A stretch of DNA of 64,000 bases from Achromobacter pestifer (GTDB lineage: Bacteria > Pseudomonadota > Gammaproteobacteria > Burkholderiales > Burkholderiaceae_B): positions 372,001-436,000 of the forward strand of contig NZ_CADIJX010000001.1 in assembly GCF_902859625.1 (NCBI RefSeq), read 5' to 3'. The translations under genes were made by a program, and so were the position numbers. The notes under the pieces were generated by a model. That model was not told the origin of the DNA. It did no database searches and saw only the letters and a list, made by a program, of their open reading frames with translations. Within the stretch, counting starts at the first letter, position 1. The number at the start of each line of letters is the position of its first letter. Positions 8,278 to 17,888 of the stretch are shown one piece after another.

Positions 8278-9348
8278 TTAGAAGATGTGGCGGAAGCCCA
8301 CGGCTGCGCCGACCTGATTGCTCTTGCCGGCGATTTCGCCGCTGGCGGCATCGCTGACCTTGTTCCAGTCCACGGTGCCATAGACTTGCGAACGCTTGGA
8401 CAGCGCGTATTCGGCCACGGCAACCAGCGCGTAGCGCTTGCCCTTGTCACCGTCCGAGACCACGTTCTTGCTCTGGTCGTAGTAGCCGGCGCCGGTGATG
8501 GCCCAACGCGGGGTGGCTTGCCAGGTCACGCCGGCAAAGTAGCCGTTGTCCTTGCGGTCCAGGGAGGCGGTGGTCGTGCCGCCCATGACGGCATTGACCC
8601 AGCCCGTTTCGTCGCGGCCGTTGTAGTAGCCGGCAAACACCTTGGCGCCGTCGAATTGATACGAGGCGTTCAAGTTCCAGACGCGCTGGCGCAGATCCGA
8701 ATTCGAGGCGTCGTACGTTTGCTGATATGCCGCGCCCAGGCCAAGTTGGCCGACCATGTAGCGCAAGCTGGCGCCGTACTGCGAACCGGCCTTGTGGTCG
8801 CCGTAGTCATCGCCATTGGCCCACGACAACGCCAGGGACAGGTCGCCAATCGTGTTGGCGTACTTGGTCATGTTGTTGGTGCGCACGCGGCCCATGGCCG
8901 CAGGCATCCAGGCGTTCTGGTCGTAGTTGCCGATGGTCAGCGGGTCGAAGTAGTCGGCCAGCAGATCGTGCATCGGGGTGTTCTGCAAGCCCAGGGTCAG
9001 CGTACCGATGCTGCCGCCGTCCAGGCCGATGTAGGCCAGGCGGCCAAACGTCTTGCCAGAGGCAGCCGAGTTGCCGTTCTGCATGTTGAAGCCGTTTTCC
9101 AGGCGGAAGAAGGCGCGATTGCCGTTGCCCAGGTCTTCCGAGCCACGCAGGCCCCAACGGCTGTTGGAGATGGCGCCGTTTTCCATTGAGACACGGCTGC
9201 CGTCTTGACCGACGCTGCCGGCGCTGGTGCTCAGGTAGCGGATGCTGACGTCGGCGATGCCGTACAGGGTGACGCTGGTTTCTGCCGAAGCCGTGCCGGC
9301 GGCCAAGCCGAGGCCTGCGAGGGCGAGGGATAGGGTGATGCGTTTCAC
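8278..9348 (-). CDS. OmpC-type general porin
   Basis: A 356-residue outer-membrane protein of the beta-proteobacterial porin type: a signal peptide (MKRITLSLALAGLGLAAGTASA), then ETSVTLYGIADVSIRYLS, the usual opening of this family, repeated amphipathic strands with aromatic girdles, the loop segment NRAFFRLENGFN, and a C-terminal strand ending VGFRHIF with the terminal Phe needed for outer-membrane assembly. Porins of this family form trimeric 16-stranded pores. The start is the GTG at 9348, preceded by GGAGGA; the longer ATG reading from 9504 adds a non-signal sequence and is rejected. The 287 bases upstream (9349-9635) hold its promoter region; no other gene is visible there. Confidence 0.93.
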   Translation of the reverse strand: MKRITLSLALAGLGLAAGTASAETSVTLYGIADVSIRYLSTSAGSVGQDGSRVSMENGAISNSRWGLRGSEDLGNGNRAFFRLENGFNMQNGNSAASGKTFGRLAYIGLDGGSIGTLTLGLQNTPMHDLLADYFDPLTIGNYDQNAWMPAAMGRVRTNNMTKYANTIGDLSLALSWANGDDYGDHKAGSQYGASLRYMVGQLGLGAAYQQTYDASNSDLRQRVWNLNASYQFDGAKVFAGYYNGRDETGWVNAVMGGTTTASLDRKDNGYFAGVTWQATPRWAITGAGYYDQSKNVVSDGDKGKRYALVAVAEYALSKRSQVYGTVDWNKVSDAASGEIAGKSNQVGAAVGFRHIF

Positions 9349-9635
9349 TGAGGACTCCTCCTGTGTAGCTGTTTTTTTGATTGCACCGGGCTTGTGGCCT
9401 GGTCTGTTGCGCCTGGCGGATCGTCTGGCGCCGGGCCGCTGCACCGACGCTTTGGATAAGCGCGGGTCCGGAGCATTGGCCCAAAAGGTACGACTGCGCC
9501 ACATTGGTGCAACTTGTTAGCGCCAAGGGATTCTAAAAAAGTTACGGGTTGTATAGGGCCAATTTGGTTTTGGCGTTTTCCCTGGTTTACAGAAGTGGAA
9601 AACAGGCGAATATCGGGACAATCGCTGGATTGTTC

Positions 9636-9666
9636 CAAAAAAAACCCCGTTCAGAGAACGGGGTTC
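9636..9666 (-). terminator. Rho-independent terminator of the second TRAP operon
   Basis: AACCCCGTTC and GAACGGGGTT form a perfect 10-bp stem with a three-base loop. On the minus strand the stem is followed by a run of T, so it ends the minus-strand dctPQM unit whose last gene stops at 9683. Confidence 0.85.
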
Positions 9667-9682
9667 TTGGCGCCGCATGACA

Positions 9683-10984
9683 CTAAAGCGTCATGTGCAG
9701 GGGTAGCCAGGTCGCAATGCCGGGCACCAGATACAGCAGCAGCACTGCCAGGATCATCAGGAAGAACATCGGCAGCGAGGCTCGGGCGATATAGGGCAAT
9801 TCACGTCCGCTCATGCCGGAAAGCACGAACAGATTGAAGCCGACGGGCGGCGTGATCTGTGCCATTTCCACCACGAATACGATGAAGATGCCAAACCAGA
9901 TCAGGTCGATGCCGGCGGCCTGCACGGTCGGCAACAGCACGCCCATGGTCAGCACCACGATCGAAATGCCGTCCAGGAAGCAGCCCAGAACAATGAAGAA
10001 CACCATCAGCGCCATGATCAGGCCGAACTGCGGCAGGCCCAGGCCGCCGATCCATTCCGCCAGCGCGCGCGGCAGGCCGATGTAGCCCATCGCCAGGGTC
10101 AGGAACTGCGCGCCCGCCAGAATCAGCGCAATCATGCAATACAGCCGGGTGGCGCCCAGCAGCGACCGCATGAAGGCCGAGCGACTCAGAGAACCTTGAA
10201 GCGCCGACAGGAGCAATGCCCCCACCACGCCCACGGCCGCTGCCTCGGTGGCGGTGGCGATGCCGGTGTAGATCGAACCCAGCACGGCGCCGATCAGCAG
10301 CATCACCGGGATCAAGTGGCGTGAGCGCGACAGTTTCTGCATGAACGACAGGCCAGGATCCGCTGCCGGGACCTGACCGGGATTGCGGATTGCCCACCAG
10401 GCGATGTAGCCCATGAACAGCAGGGCCAGCAACATGCCTGGCACGATGCCGGCGATGAACAGCTTCGCGATGGAGACGTCCGCCGCCACCCCGTACACGA
10501 TCATGATGATCGAAGGGGGAATCAACAGGCCCAGGGTGCCGGCACCTGACAAGGTGCCCAGGATTTTGTCCTCGGGGTAGCCACGGCGAGTCAACTCGGG
10601 GATCGTCATCTTGCCGACGGTGGCGCAAGTTGCCGCCGACGAGCCCGATACGGCGGCAAAGATGGCGCAGCCGATCACGTTCGTGTGCAACAGCCGGCCG
10701 GGCAGCCGGTTCAGCCACGGAGCCAGACCCTTGAACAAGTCTTCGGACAACCGCGTGCGGAACAGGATTTCACCCATCCACAGGAACAGGGGCAGGGCGG
10801 TCAGCGTCCAGCTGGACGAGGCGCCCCAGATCGTGACCGCCATGGCGTCGCCCGCAGGACGGCTGGAGAAGATCTCCATGCCGATCCAGGCCGTGCCAGC
10901 CAGCGTCAGGCCGACCCAGACTCCGCAGCCCAACAGCGCGAAGATCGAGACGACCAATAGGGTAATGACAAGAAGTTCATTCAT
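9683..10984 (-). CDS. dctM: TRAP transporter large permease subunit (DctM family), second system
   Basis: A 433-residue protein with about 12 membrane segments and clear DctM signatures: LTALPLFLWMGEILFRTRL, GCAIFAAVSGSSAATCATVG, GTLGLLIPPSIIMIVYGVA and ITPPVGFNLFVLSGMSG. It is the ion-coupled permease subunit of the second TRAP importer. The start overlaps the end of the dctQ gene by eight bases. Only distant similarity to the first DctM at 3865 is visible, so these are separate systems, not a recent duplication. Confidence 0.94.
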   Translation of the reverse strand: MNELLVITLLVVSIFALLGCGVWVGLTLAGTAWIGMEIFSSRPAGDAMAVTIWGASSSWTLTALPLFLWMGEILFRTRLSEDLFKGLAPWLNRLPGRLLHTNVIGCAIFAAVSGSSAATCATVGKMTIPELTRRGYPEDKILGTLSGAGTLGLLIPPSIIMIVYGVAADVSIAKLFIAGIVPGMLLALLFMGYIAWWAIRNPGQVPAADPGLSFMQKLSRSRHLIPVMLLIGAVLGSIYTGIATATEAAAVGVVGALLLSALQGSLSRSAFMRSLLGATRLYCMIALILAGAQFLTLAMGYIGLPRALAEWIGGLGLPQFGLIMALMVFFIVLGCFLDGISIVVLTMGVLLPTVQAAGIDLIWFGIFIVFVVEMAQITPPVGFNLFVLSGMSGRELPYIARASLPMFFLMILAVLLLYLVPGIATWLPLHMTL

Positions 10985-11477
10985 GAGTTTGCTGCGAAGT
11001 AGCGGCGGCCAGGCCGCGTGAACGCCGGACCAGTTCGTCGACGAGAGCGATCAGGAACAAGACCGTACCCACTGCCATGCTGATCTGCGGAATCCAGAGC
11101 GGCGTGGCGTCGTTGGACGTGGAGATGTCGTTGAACTGCCAGGAGTCGAACGTCAGCTTGATGCTGAAGAACGCGAAAGCGGCGGCCAGCAGGCTGCCAA
11201 CGGCCAAGGCGAAAATGTCCAGCCTGCGGCTGCCGGCGGGCGCCAGCGAGTTCAAGAGCAGCGTCACGCGGATATGCTCGCCGTGCTTGAACGTGCTGGA
11301 CAGCGCCAGGAAACCTGCTGCCGCCATGAAATAACCGGCGTACGCATCGGTGCCAGGAATGTTGAAGCTGAGCTGGCGGGCGATGATCGCCGCCAGCACC
11401 GACACGAGCACGCCGATCGTGCACAAGCCGGCCAAAAGGCCGGCTGCGCCGTAAAGACCATCTAGAAAGCGGCGCAT
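10977..11477 (-). CDS. dctQ: TRAP transporter small membrane subunit (DctQ family), second system
   Basis: A 166-residue protein with four predicted helices. The segment IIARQLSFNIPGTDAYAGYFMAAAG matches the conserved DctQ region around helix 2, followed by STFKHGEHIRVTLLLN, typical of the family. It overlaps dctM by eight bases and begins seven bases after the dctP stop, so the three genes are tightly coupled; unlike the first system there is no hairpin between dctP and dctQ here. Confidence 0.9.
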   Translation of the reverse strand: MRRFLDGLYGAAGLLAGLCTIGVLVSVLAAIIARQLSFNIPGTDAYAGYFMAAAGFLALSSTFKHGEHIRVTLLLNSLAPAGSRRLDIFALAVGSLLAAAFAFFSIKLTFDSWQFNDISTSNDATPLWIPQISMAVGTVLFLIALVDELVRRSRGLAAATSQQTHE

Positions 11478-11484
11478 GAGGCTA

Positions 11485-12459
11485 TCACTGCTTCTTGTAG
11501 GCGTCGATCATGGCTTGGCCGTCGGCACCCGCCTTCTTCAGCCAGTCATCCAGCATGCGCTTGCCGATCACTGACAGGCCTTCCTTCAGCTCAACCGTGG
11601 GCTTGATGGTTTCCATGCCGTTCTTGGCCAACTCTTCCTGGTACCACTTGTTCTTTTCCTGCGACAGTTTCCAGCCGCGTTCCTCGGCCTGCGCACCGGC
11701 CTTCTTCAAGGCGTCCTGCGTGGCGGGGTCCAGTGCATCGAAGGCCTTCTTGTTCACGATGATGGCGTTCTTGGGCAACCAGGCCTGCGTGTCATAGAAC
11801 TTCTTGATGTACTCGTAGGTCTTCGTGTCGTAGCCGGTGGAAGCCGACGACATGTACGAGTCGATCACGCCAGTGGCCAAGGCTTGGGCCAGTTCGGCTT
11901 GCTGCACCGTCACGGGTTGGGCGCCGACCAGTTCAGCGATCTTGGCCGTCACCGGGCTGTAGGCACGCCACTTCAGGCCCTTCATGTCGCTGATCTGCTT
12001 GATGTCGCGATTGGCGAAGATGCCCTGGGGCGGCCATGCCACGGCGTACAGCAGGGTCATGCCTTGCGAGGCCAGCTTCTTTTCCAGGAAAGGCTTTTGT
12101 GCCTGGTACAGCTTGAACGAGGCGTCGTAGCCGGTCGCCAGGAAAGGCAGGCCGTCCAATTCGTAGATCGGATCTTCGTTGGCGAAGTTGGTCAGCAGGA
12201 TTTCGCCGATCTGCGCCTGGTTGCCTTGCACCGCGCGCTTGATTTCCGGCGCCTTGTACAGCGACGCATTGTTGTGCAGCTGGATCTTGAGCTTGCCCTG
12301 CGACAGCGTGTCCACGTCCTTGATGAAGGTCGTCAGGTTTTCGACATGGAAGTTGCTGGCGGGGTAGGCGCTGGGCAGATCCCATTTGGTCTGGGCCTGT
12401 GCGCCCGCGCTGAATGCCAGGATGATGCTGCCAGCCAGCAGCGAGATTTTCTTGTACAT
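11485..12459 (-). CDS. dctP: TRAP transporter substrate-binding protein (DctP family), second system
   Basis: A 324-residue periplasmic protein with a signal peptide at residues 1-22 (MYKKISLLAGSIILAFSAGAQA) followed by the DctP fold: WDLPSAYPASNFHVENL at the start, GLKWRAYSPVTAKIAELVGA with the substrate-pairing arginine, and ELAQALATGVIDSYMSS. This matches the family in length. The ATG at 12459 is preceded by AAGGA; the longer reading from 12591 adds a non-signal sequence. As first gene of the minus-strand dctPQM unit it sets substrate specificity, which cannot be named from sequence. Confidence 0.93.
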   Translation of the reverse strand: MYKKISLLAGSIILAFSAGAQAQTKWDLPSAYPASNFHVENLTTFIKDVDTLSQGKLKIQLHNNASLYKAPEIKRAVQGNQAQIGEILLTNFANEDPIYELDGLPFLATGYDASFKLYQAQKPFLEKKLASQGMTLLYAVAWPPQGIFANRDIKQISDMKGLKWRAYSPVTAKIAELVGAQPVTVQQAELAQALATGVIDSYMSSASTGYDTKTYEYIKKFYDTQAWLPKNAIIVNKKAFDALDPATQDALKKAGAQAEERGWKLSQEKNKWYQEELAKNGMETIKPTVELKEGLSVIGKRMLDDWLKKAGADGQAMIDAYKKQ

Positions 12460-12566
12460 GGGTGGTCCTTCTTTGCGAATGGTGAAGACGGGTTGTGCCC
12501 GATAGGCATTGCGAAAGAGACGGTCGCGCCACGGGTGCGCGGCTTGAAAACCGTGCCATTCTAGGG

Positions 12567-12650
12567 TGTTGCGGGGCAACAACGCGCACAAAAAACGTGG
12601 TTTTACGGGTTAATCCTAGGCTGACTGACACTTGATCGTTGAAGGTTCAA
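12567..12650. promoter_or_regulatory. Two short palindromes in the dctP/nudC divergent gap
   Basis: The 279-bp gap 12460-12738 carries the divergent promoters of the second TRAP operon and nudC. It contains TGTTGC-GGG-GCAACA (12567-12581) and TTGAA-GG-TTCAA (12639-12650), both perfect inverted repeats suited to dimeric repressors. No cognate regulator gene is adjacent, so which protein binds is unknown. Confidence 0.3.
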
Positions 12651-12738
12651 TCTTTGTGGAAAAGGGACGCACCGGCACATTCAAGCGCTGGTTTTTCTTC
12701 TAAGATTGCGGGATCGAAAACGCAGTGCAGAGGCCCGT

Positions 12739-13509
12739 GTGAATTTCGTTTTCCGCCGTGATGAGTTGCTGGTCGAAGAGACGTCCAGCGTGTTGCCGGA
12801 TACGGCGTTGTGTGTACGCATTGGCTTGGCGCCCGCCGCCTTGCAGCCGGTGTGGATCGAGCCCGAGTCTCCGTATCGCACGGTGCATGTCGACCCTGGC
12901 CTGGAAGCGCCGGAAGGCTATGCCTTCAGGAAGTTGCGATCGTTGTTCGGTGTGTTGGACGACGAACGCATGGCCGTGGCGGGCCGGGCGTATCAGATTG
13001 CCGAATGGGCGCGCACCCACCGGTTCTGTGGCGTTTGCGGCACGCCGGCCGAGCGTGTCGCGCATGAGTTCTGCCTGCGTTGCCCGTCCTGTGGCTTCTC
13101 GGCGTATCCGCGCATCTCGCCCGCGATGATGGTGTTGATCCGAAAGGGCGACAGCATTCTGCTGGCCCGGCACACCACCACCGCCACGTCCCGCTATACG
13201 GCGCTGGCTGGCTTCGTCGAACCCGGCGAGAGTATCGAGCAGACCGTGCACCGCGAGGTTTTCGAGGAAGTGGGCCTGAAGGTGGGCAATTTGCAGTACT
13301 TCGGCAGCCAGCCCTGGCCATTTCCGCATTCGTTGATGGTCGCGTTCACGGCCGACTACGTATCGGGCGACATCCGGGTGCAGGAAGACGAGATCGCGGA
13401 TGCCCGCTGGTTCGGCCCAGGCGACCCGATGCCGGATATCGCGCCTCGGATTTCGATCGCGGGTTGGCTGATCCGCGCCAATCTGCCAATAGGCTGGTCC
13501 GCGCCCTAA
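12739..13509 (+). CDS. nudC: NADH/NAD+ pyrophosphatase, decapping Nudix hydrolase NudC
   Basis: A 256-residue protein with the two NudC hallmarks: a four-cysteine zinc ribbon (CGVCG ... CLRCPSCG) in the middle, and a full Nudix box GFVEPGESIEQTVHREVFEEVGL, split here as GFVEPGESIE and REVFEEVGL, shortly after it. The family-specific tail segment QPWPFPHSLMVAF, which distinguishes NudC from other Nudix enzymes, follows the box. NudC cleaves NAD(H) to NMN(H) and AMP and removes NAD caps from RNA. The start is ambiguous: GTG at 12739 is taken because homologous sequence starts at about NFVFRRDELL; TTG at 12706 is the alternative. Its neighbours are unrelated in function. Confidence 0.92.
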   Translation: MNFVFRRDELLVEETSSVLPDTALCVRIGLAPAALQPVWIEPESPYRTVHVDPGLEAPEGYAFRKLRSLFGVLDDERMAVAGRAYQIAEWARTHRFCGVCGTPAERVAHEFCLRCPSCGFSAYPRISPAMMVLIRKGDSILLARHTTTATSRYTALAGFVEPGESIEQTVHREVFEEVGLKVGNLQYFGSQPWPFPHSLMVAFTADYVSGDIRVQEDEIADARWFGPGDPMPDIAPRISIAGWLIRANLPIGWSAP

Positions 13510-13528
13510 ACCCCGCATTCCTTCCCGA

Positions 13529-13564
13529 AAATCCTAGGGGATTTCCCTTGAAACGGGGGTTTCA
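13529..13564. terminator. Two successive small inverted repeats after nudC
   Basis: AAATCC-TAGG-GGATTT (13529-13544) and TGAAAC-GGGG-GTTTCA (13549-13564) follow the nudC stop closely. Each has a six-base stem. A run of six T begins at 13581, but too far away for a standard terminator, so their role is uncertain. Confidence 0.35.
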
Positions 13565-13584
13565 GGCCGTCTGGTGTCTATTTT

Positions 13585-13605
13585 TTATGGATGAACTATC
13601 CATAA
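13585..13605. promoter_or_regulatory. Perfect palindrome in front of the MarR-type gene (candidate operator)
   Basis: TTATGGAT-N5-ATCCATAA is a perfect 8-bp inverted repeat with a five-base spacer, lying about 43 bases before the start of the MarR-type regulator and embedded in AT-rich DNA that could be the promoter. MarR proteins bind palindromes of this size and often repress themselves, so this is a good candidate operator, possibly also governing the oxoprolinase gene downstream. Confidence 0.6.
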
Positions 13606-13619
13606 ATTATTAGTATTTC

Positions 13620-13642
13620 GCTCAAATCCACTTGGTTTGAGC
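13620..13642 (+). promoter_or_regulatory. Leader hairpin overlapping the ribosome-binding region of the MarR-type gene
   Basis: GCTCAAA and TTTGAGC pair with inner bases CC-GG extending the stem. The right arm contains the only Shine-Dalgarno-like GAG before the ATG at 13648, so folding would hide the ribosome-binding site. It could alternatively be a second protein-binding palindrome. Confidence 0.4.
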
Positions 13643-13647
13643 CTTCC

Positions 13648-14157
13648 ATGAGCCCCACTCTGATCGCATCGTCGTCCCATCTGGCCGGCGGCAGCGCGCC
13701 CGACCTGTCTGAAGTCGAGTTCGGGCTGATGATCGCCAGCCATGCGTTTGACCGCTGGACGGTGCGTTGCATGGCGGCGGCCGGCTTGCCCGACCTGACT
13801 CCCACGGACGTCATGGTCTTCCATCACGTCTATCACCGTCAGCGCCCCAAGAAACTGGCCGATATCTGCTTCACGCTCAACGTCGAAGACACGCACATCG
13901 TCAGTTACGCGCTGAAGAAGCTGGAGCGCTTGGGCGTGGTCCAGGGCGAACGCAGCAGCAAGGAAGTCTTCTATAGCGTCACGCCCGACGGCGCGGTGAT
14001 CCTGAAGCGCTATGGCGACATTCGCGAGCAATGCCTGACCGCCGGCCTGGATGCGCCAGGCGGAGGCGGACTGGAATTCAGCCGGCAACTGGCGCACACC
14101 CTGCGGGCGCTGTCCGGCTTGTACGACCAGGCGGCCCGCGCGGCAACCTCTCTCTGA
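13648..14157 (+). CDS. MarR-type winged-helix transcriptional regulator
   Basis: A 169-residue protein of MarR-like architecture: helical N-terminus ([19 protein letters not shown]), a winged helix at about residues 50-115 ([15 protein letters not shown] ... [29 protein letters not shown]) with a wing segment [13 protein letters not shown], and a C-terminal dimerisation helix. It matches the group annotated as winged-helix DNA-binding proteins found beside hydantoinase/oxoprolinase genes. It is followed after 80 bases by the fused oxoprolinase gene on the same strand and preceded by a perfect palindrome at 13585-13605, its likely operator. Its ligand is unknown; a hydantoin, lactam or N-acyl amino acid would fit the neighbours. 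Confidence 0.85.
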   Translation: MSPTLIASSSHLAGGSAPDLSEVEFGLMIASHAFDRWTVRCMAAAGLPDLTPTDVMVFHHVYHRQRPKKLADICFTLNVEDTHIVSYALKKLERLGVVQGERSSKEVFYSVTPDGAVILKRYGDIREQCLTAGLDAPGGGGLEFSRQLAHTLRALSGLYDQAARAATSL

Positions 14158-14237
14158 TTCCCATTCGGGCGCGTTCCCGTCATTTGCAATCCGACCGCGG
14201 CGGTACGCGCCGCGGCCGTTCGTTTTCAAGGATAGGT

Positions 14238-17200
14238 ATGAAGAAGTGGCAATTCTGGATTGATCGTGGGGGCACCTTTACCGACATCGTGGCGCGGCGC
14301 CCTGATGGCACGACGACCACCGCGAAAATGCTGTCGGAGAACCCCGAGCAGTACCGCGACGCCGCCGTGGCGGGCATCCGCAAGCTGCTGGGTGTCGCAC
14401 CCGGCCAGCCCGTGCCGGTCGAGCAGGTGGAATGCGTGAAGATGGGGACGACGGTTGCGACCAACGCCTTGCTGGAACGCAAGGGCGAGCGCACCTTGCT
14501 CGTCACGACGCGGGGGTTCCGCGATGGCCTGCGCATCGCCTATCAGAACCGGCCGCGCCTGTTCGACCGCAACGTCGCGCTGCCCGAGATGCTGTACGAG
14601 TCGGTCGTCGAGGCCGATGAGCGCGTGGCGGCGGACGGCGAAGTCATTCGCGACCTGGACGACGCCAGCCTGCGCCAGAGCATGCAGGCTGCCTTTGACA
14701 GCGGCATCCGCGCGGTCGCCATCGTGTTCATGCATGCGTGGCACGCGCCTGGACACGAACAACGTGCGGCCCGCATCGCGCACGAGATCGGCTTTACGCA
14801 GGTTTCAGCCTCGCACGAAGTCAGTCCGCTGATCAAGTTTGTCTCGCGTGGCGACACCACGGTGGTGGACGCCTATCTGTCTCCGATCCTGAAGCGCTAC
14901 GTGGATCAGGTGGCGGGCGAACTGCCGGGCATCCGCCTGATGTTCATGCAATCCAGCGGTGGCCTGACGGACGCGCATCGCTTCCGCGGCAAGGATGCCA
15001 TTCTGTCTGGCCCCGCTGGCGGCATCGTCGGCATGGTGCGCACCAGCGAAATCGCCGGCTTCCCGAAAGTGATCGGTTTCGACATGGGCGGCACGTCCAC
15101 TGACGTATCGCACTACGCGGGCGAGTTTGAACGCGAATTTGAAACGCAGGTCGCGGGCGTGCGCATGCGCGCGCCGATGATGAGCATCCACACCGTGGCC
15201 GCGGGTGGCGGGTCGATCCTGCATTTCGACGGCGCCCGCTTGCGCGTGGGGCCCGATTCCGCAGGCGCCAACCCGGGCCCAGCCTGCTATCGCCGGGGCG
15301 GCCCGTTGGCCGTGACGGACTGCAATGTGTTGCTGGGCAAGATTCAGCCGGATTTCTTCCCCAAGGTGTTCGGCCCGGACGCCAATGAGGCGCTGGACCG
15401 GGACGCCGTGGTGGAACGCTTCACCGCCATGTCCGACGAGGTGCGCGCCGCAACCGGCCGCGAGATGACGCCGGAGCAACTGGCCGAGGGCTTTCTGGAA
15501 ATCGCCGTGGGCAACATGGCGGAAGCCATCAAGCGCATCTCGGTGCAGCGCGGCCACGACGTGACGGAGTACGCCCTGACCGTGTTTGGCGGCGCAGGGG
15601 GGCAACATGCCTGCCTGGTGGCGGATGCCTTGGGCATGACGACGGTCTTCGCGCACCCGCTGGGCGGCGTGCTGTCGGCCTATGGCATGGGGCTGGCCGA
15701 CCAGACCGACATGCGCCAGAAGACCGTTGAGAAAGTGCTGGATGCGGGCCTGATGGGTCTGTTGAGAGAAGAACTGGATGAGCTGGCCGGGCAGGCGGTG
15801 GGCGAGTTGCGCCGCCAGCATGTGCCGGACGGCGACATCAGCGTCCAGCGCCGACTGCACCTGAAATACCGGGGCACGGACACGGCGCTGGAAGTGGCTT
15901 TCTCTGATCTGGAGCAGGCACGCCGCGACTTTGAAGCCGCGTATCGCCAGCGCTATTCCTTCCTGATGCCCAACCGCGAGCTGGTGGTGGAAACCATCTC
16001 GGTGGAAGCGACGGGCGGCGGCGAACGGGTTACCGAAACGCCGGTCCCGCGTACCCGCGTGGGTGCTCTGGCGCCGCGTCGCGTCGTCGGGATGTATAGC
16101 GGCGGCGAATGGCGCGACACGCCGTTGTTCGTGCGCGAGGACATGGCGGGCGGCGATGTGGTGGCAGGGCCCGCCATCATCTCGGAACCCAATCAGACCA
16201 CCGTGGTGGAACCCGGCTGGCAGGCCGAACTGACGGCGCAGGACCACTTCGTGATCCGCCGCGTTGAAGTACAAAAGGAACGTCGCGTGGTGGGCACGCA
16301 GGCTGACCCGGTCATGCTTGAGGTGTTCAACAACCTGTTCATGTCGATCGCCGAGCAGATGGGCTACCGGCTACAGAACACCGCCTATTCGGTCAACATC
16401 AAAGAGCGCCTGGATTTCTCCTGCGCCATCTTCGATGCGCAGGCCCGCCTGATCGCCAACGCGCCCCACATGCCGGTCCACTTGGGGTCGATGGGTGAAT
16501 CGGTGCGCACGGTCATGAATGCGAATGCTGGCCGCATGATGCCGGGCGACGCCTATGTGGTGAATGACCCGTACCATGGTGGCACGCACCTGCCGGACGT
16601 GACGGTCATCACGCCTGTGTTCGATCACGACGGCCGCCAGATTCTGTTCTATGTGGGATCGCGCGGGCATCACGCCGACATCGGCGGCACTACCCCTGGC
16701 TCGATGCCGCCGGATTCCAAGACAGTGGAAGACGAAGGCGTGCTGTTCACCAACTTCCAGTTGGTAAAGAACGGTGAATTCCGCGAGCAGGCCGCGCGCG
16801 AGATCCTGGGCTCGGGCCGTTGGCCCGCGCGCAATCCGGATCAGAACATTGCCGACATGCACGCGCAGATCGCCGCCAACGAAAAGGGCGTGCAAGAGTT
16901 GCTGCGCATGTGCGACCACTTCGGCCTGGATGTCGTGCGCGCCTATATGGGCCACGTGCAGGACAACGCCGAGGAAGCGGTGCGCCGCGTGATTTCCGTG
17001 CTGAAGGACGGCAGCTACGAGTATCCGCTGGACAACGGCGCGGTCATTCGCGTGGCGGTGACGGTGGATACCCAGGCGCGTAGCGCGGTGGTGGATTTCA
17101 CGGGCACCTCGCCGCAGCTGGACAATAACTTCAACGCGCCCGGGGCGATTGCCGTGGCGGCCGTGCTGTATGTGTTCCGCACCATGGTCAACGACGACAT

Positions 17201-17864
17201 CCCGCTGAACGATGGCTGCCTGGTGCCGCTATCGATCATCGTGCCGGAAGGGTCGATGCTGCGCCCCCATTCGCCGGCATCCGTGGTGGCGGGCAACGTC
17301 GAGACGTCCATGTGCATCGTCAACGCGCTGTATGGCGCGCTGGGCGTGCTGGCGGCCAGCCAGGGCACGATGAACAACTTCACGTTCGGCAACGCGCGCC
17401 ATCAGTACTACGAGACCATCTCGGGCGGCACCGGAGCCGGGCCCGTGCGTATTGATGCCGCGGGTCCGCACGACGAAGGTTTCGCGGGTACCTCGGTCGT
17501 GCAGGCACACATGACCAATTCGCGCTTGACGGACCCGGAAGTGCTGGAATTCCGGTTCCCCGTGCGGCTGGAGTCCTACGAGATCCGCAAGGGGTCGGGT
17601 GGCGCAGGGCGCTATCCGGGCGGCGAGGGCGGTGTGCGCCGCATCCGCTTCCTGGAAGCCATGACGGCGGCCATTCTGTCCAACAACCGCCGGTTCGCGC
17701 CGTTCGGTCTGGCGGGCGGGCAGCCTGGCGCGATGGGCCGCAACACGATCGAACGGGTTGATGGCTCCATCGAGGAACTGGGCCCCCAGGACAGCGCTCA
17801 ACTGCAACCTGGTGATGTGTTCGTCGTGGAAACCCCTGGCGGCGGTGGTTACGGCGCGCAGTAA
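14238..17864 (+). CDS. Fused hydantoinase A/B family protein (5-oxoprolinase-like)
   Basis: A 1208-residue protein joining a HyuA-like half (about 1-680) and a HyuB-like half (about 690-1208), as in eukaryotic 5-oxoprolinase. In the first half [18 protein letters not shown] and the ASKHA-fold ATP motif [16 protein letters not shown] are visible; the second half begins [20 protein letters not shown] and contains [22 protein letters not shown] and the Gly-rich end ETPGGGGYG. Such enzymes use ATP to open 5-oxoproline or hydantoin rings; some relatives are carboxylases, so the substrate is not certain. The ATG at 14238 is chosen because the ATP-binding domain begins at once and AAGGATAGG lies before it; the longer reading overlaps the MarR gene. 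It lies downstream of the MarR-type gene and is convergent with a C45-family hydrolase. Confidence 0.92.
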   Translation: MKKWQFWIDRGGTFTDIVARRPDGTTTTAKMLSENPEQYRDAAVAGIRKLLGVAPGQPVPVEQVECVKMGTTVATNALLERKGERTLLVTTRGFRDGLRIAYQNRPRLFDRNVALPEMLYESVVEADERVAADGEVIRDLDDASLRQSMQAAFDSGIRAVAIVFMHAWHAPGHEQRAARIAHEIGFTQVSASHEVSPLIKFVSRGDTTVVDAYLSPILKRYVDQVAGELPGIRLMFMQSSGGLTDAHRFRGKDAILSGPAGGIVGMVRTSEIAGFPKVIGFDMGGTSTDVSHYAGEFEREFETQVAGVRMRAPMMSIHTVAAGGGSILHFDGARLRVGPDSAGANPGPACYRRGGPLAVTDCNVLLGKIQPDFFPKVFGPDANEALDRDAVVERFTAMSDEVRAATGREMTPEQLAEGFLEIAVGNMAEAIKRISVQRGHDVTEYALTVFGGAGGQHACLVADALGMTTVFAHPLGGVLSAYGMGLADQTDMRQKTVEKVLDAGLMGLLREELDELAGQAVGELRRQHVPDGDISVQRRLHLKYRGTDTALEVAFSDLEQARRDFEAAYRQRYSFLMPNRELVVETISVEATGGGERVTETPVPRTRVGALAPRRVVGMYSGGEWRDTPLFVREDMAGGDVVAGPAIISEPNQTTVVEPGWQAELTAQDHFVIRRVEVQKERRVVGTQADPVMLEVFNNLFMSIAEQMGYRLQNTAYSVNIKERLDFSCAIFDAQARLIANAPHMPVHLGSMGESVRTVMNANAGRMMPGDAYVVNDPYHGGTHLPDVTVITPVFDHDGRQILFYVGSRGHHADIGGTTPGSMPPDSKTVEDEGVLFTNFQLVKNGEFREQAAREILGSGRWPARNPDQNIADMHAQIAANEKGVQELLRMCDHFGLDVVRAYMGHVQDNAEEAVRRVISVLKDGSYEYPLDNGAVIRVAVTVDTQARSAVVDFTGTSPQLDNNFNAPGAIAVAAVLYVFRTMVNDDIPLNDGCLVPLSIIVPEGSMLRPHSPASVVAGNVETSMCIVNALYGALGVLAASQGTMNNFTFGNARHQYYETISGGTGAGPVRIDAAGPHDEGFAGTSVVQAHMTNSRLTDPEVLEFRFPVRLESYEIRKGSGGAGRYPGGEGGVRRIRFLEAMTAAILSNNRRFAPFGLAGGQPGAMGRNTIERVDGSIEELGPQDSAQLQPGDVFVVETPGGGGYGAQ

Positions 17865-17888
17865 GGCGTCAACGGTCTCCGGTCCCGC

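Noticed and set aside
14805..16274. 489-residue minus-strand open frame inside the oxoprolinase gene
   Set aside because: Low-complexity shadow translation without recognisable domain; the plus-strand hydantoinase motifs are unambiguous.
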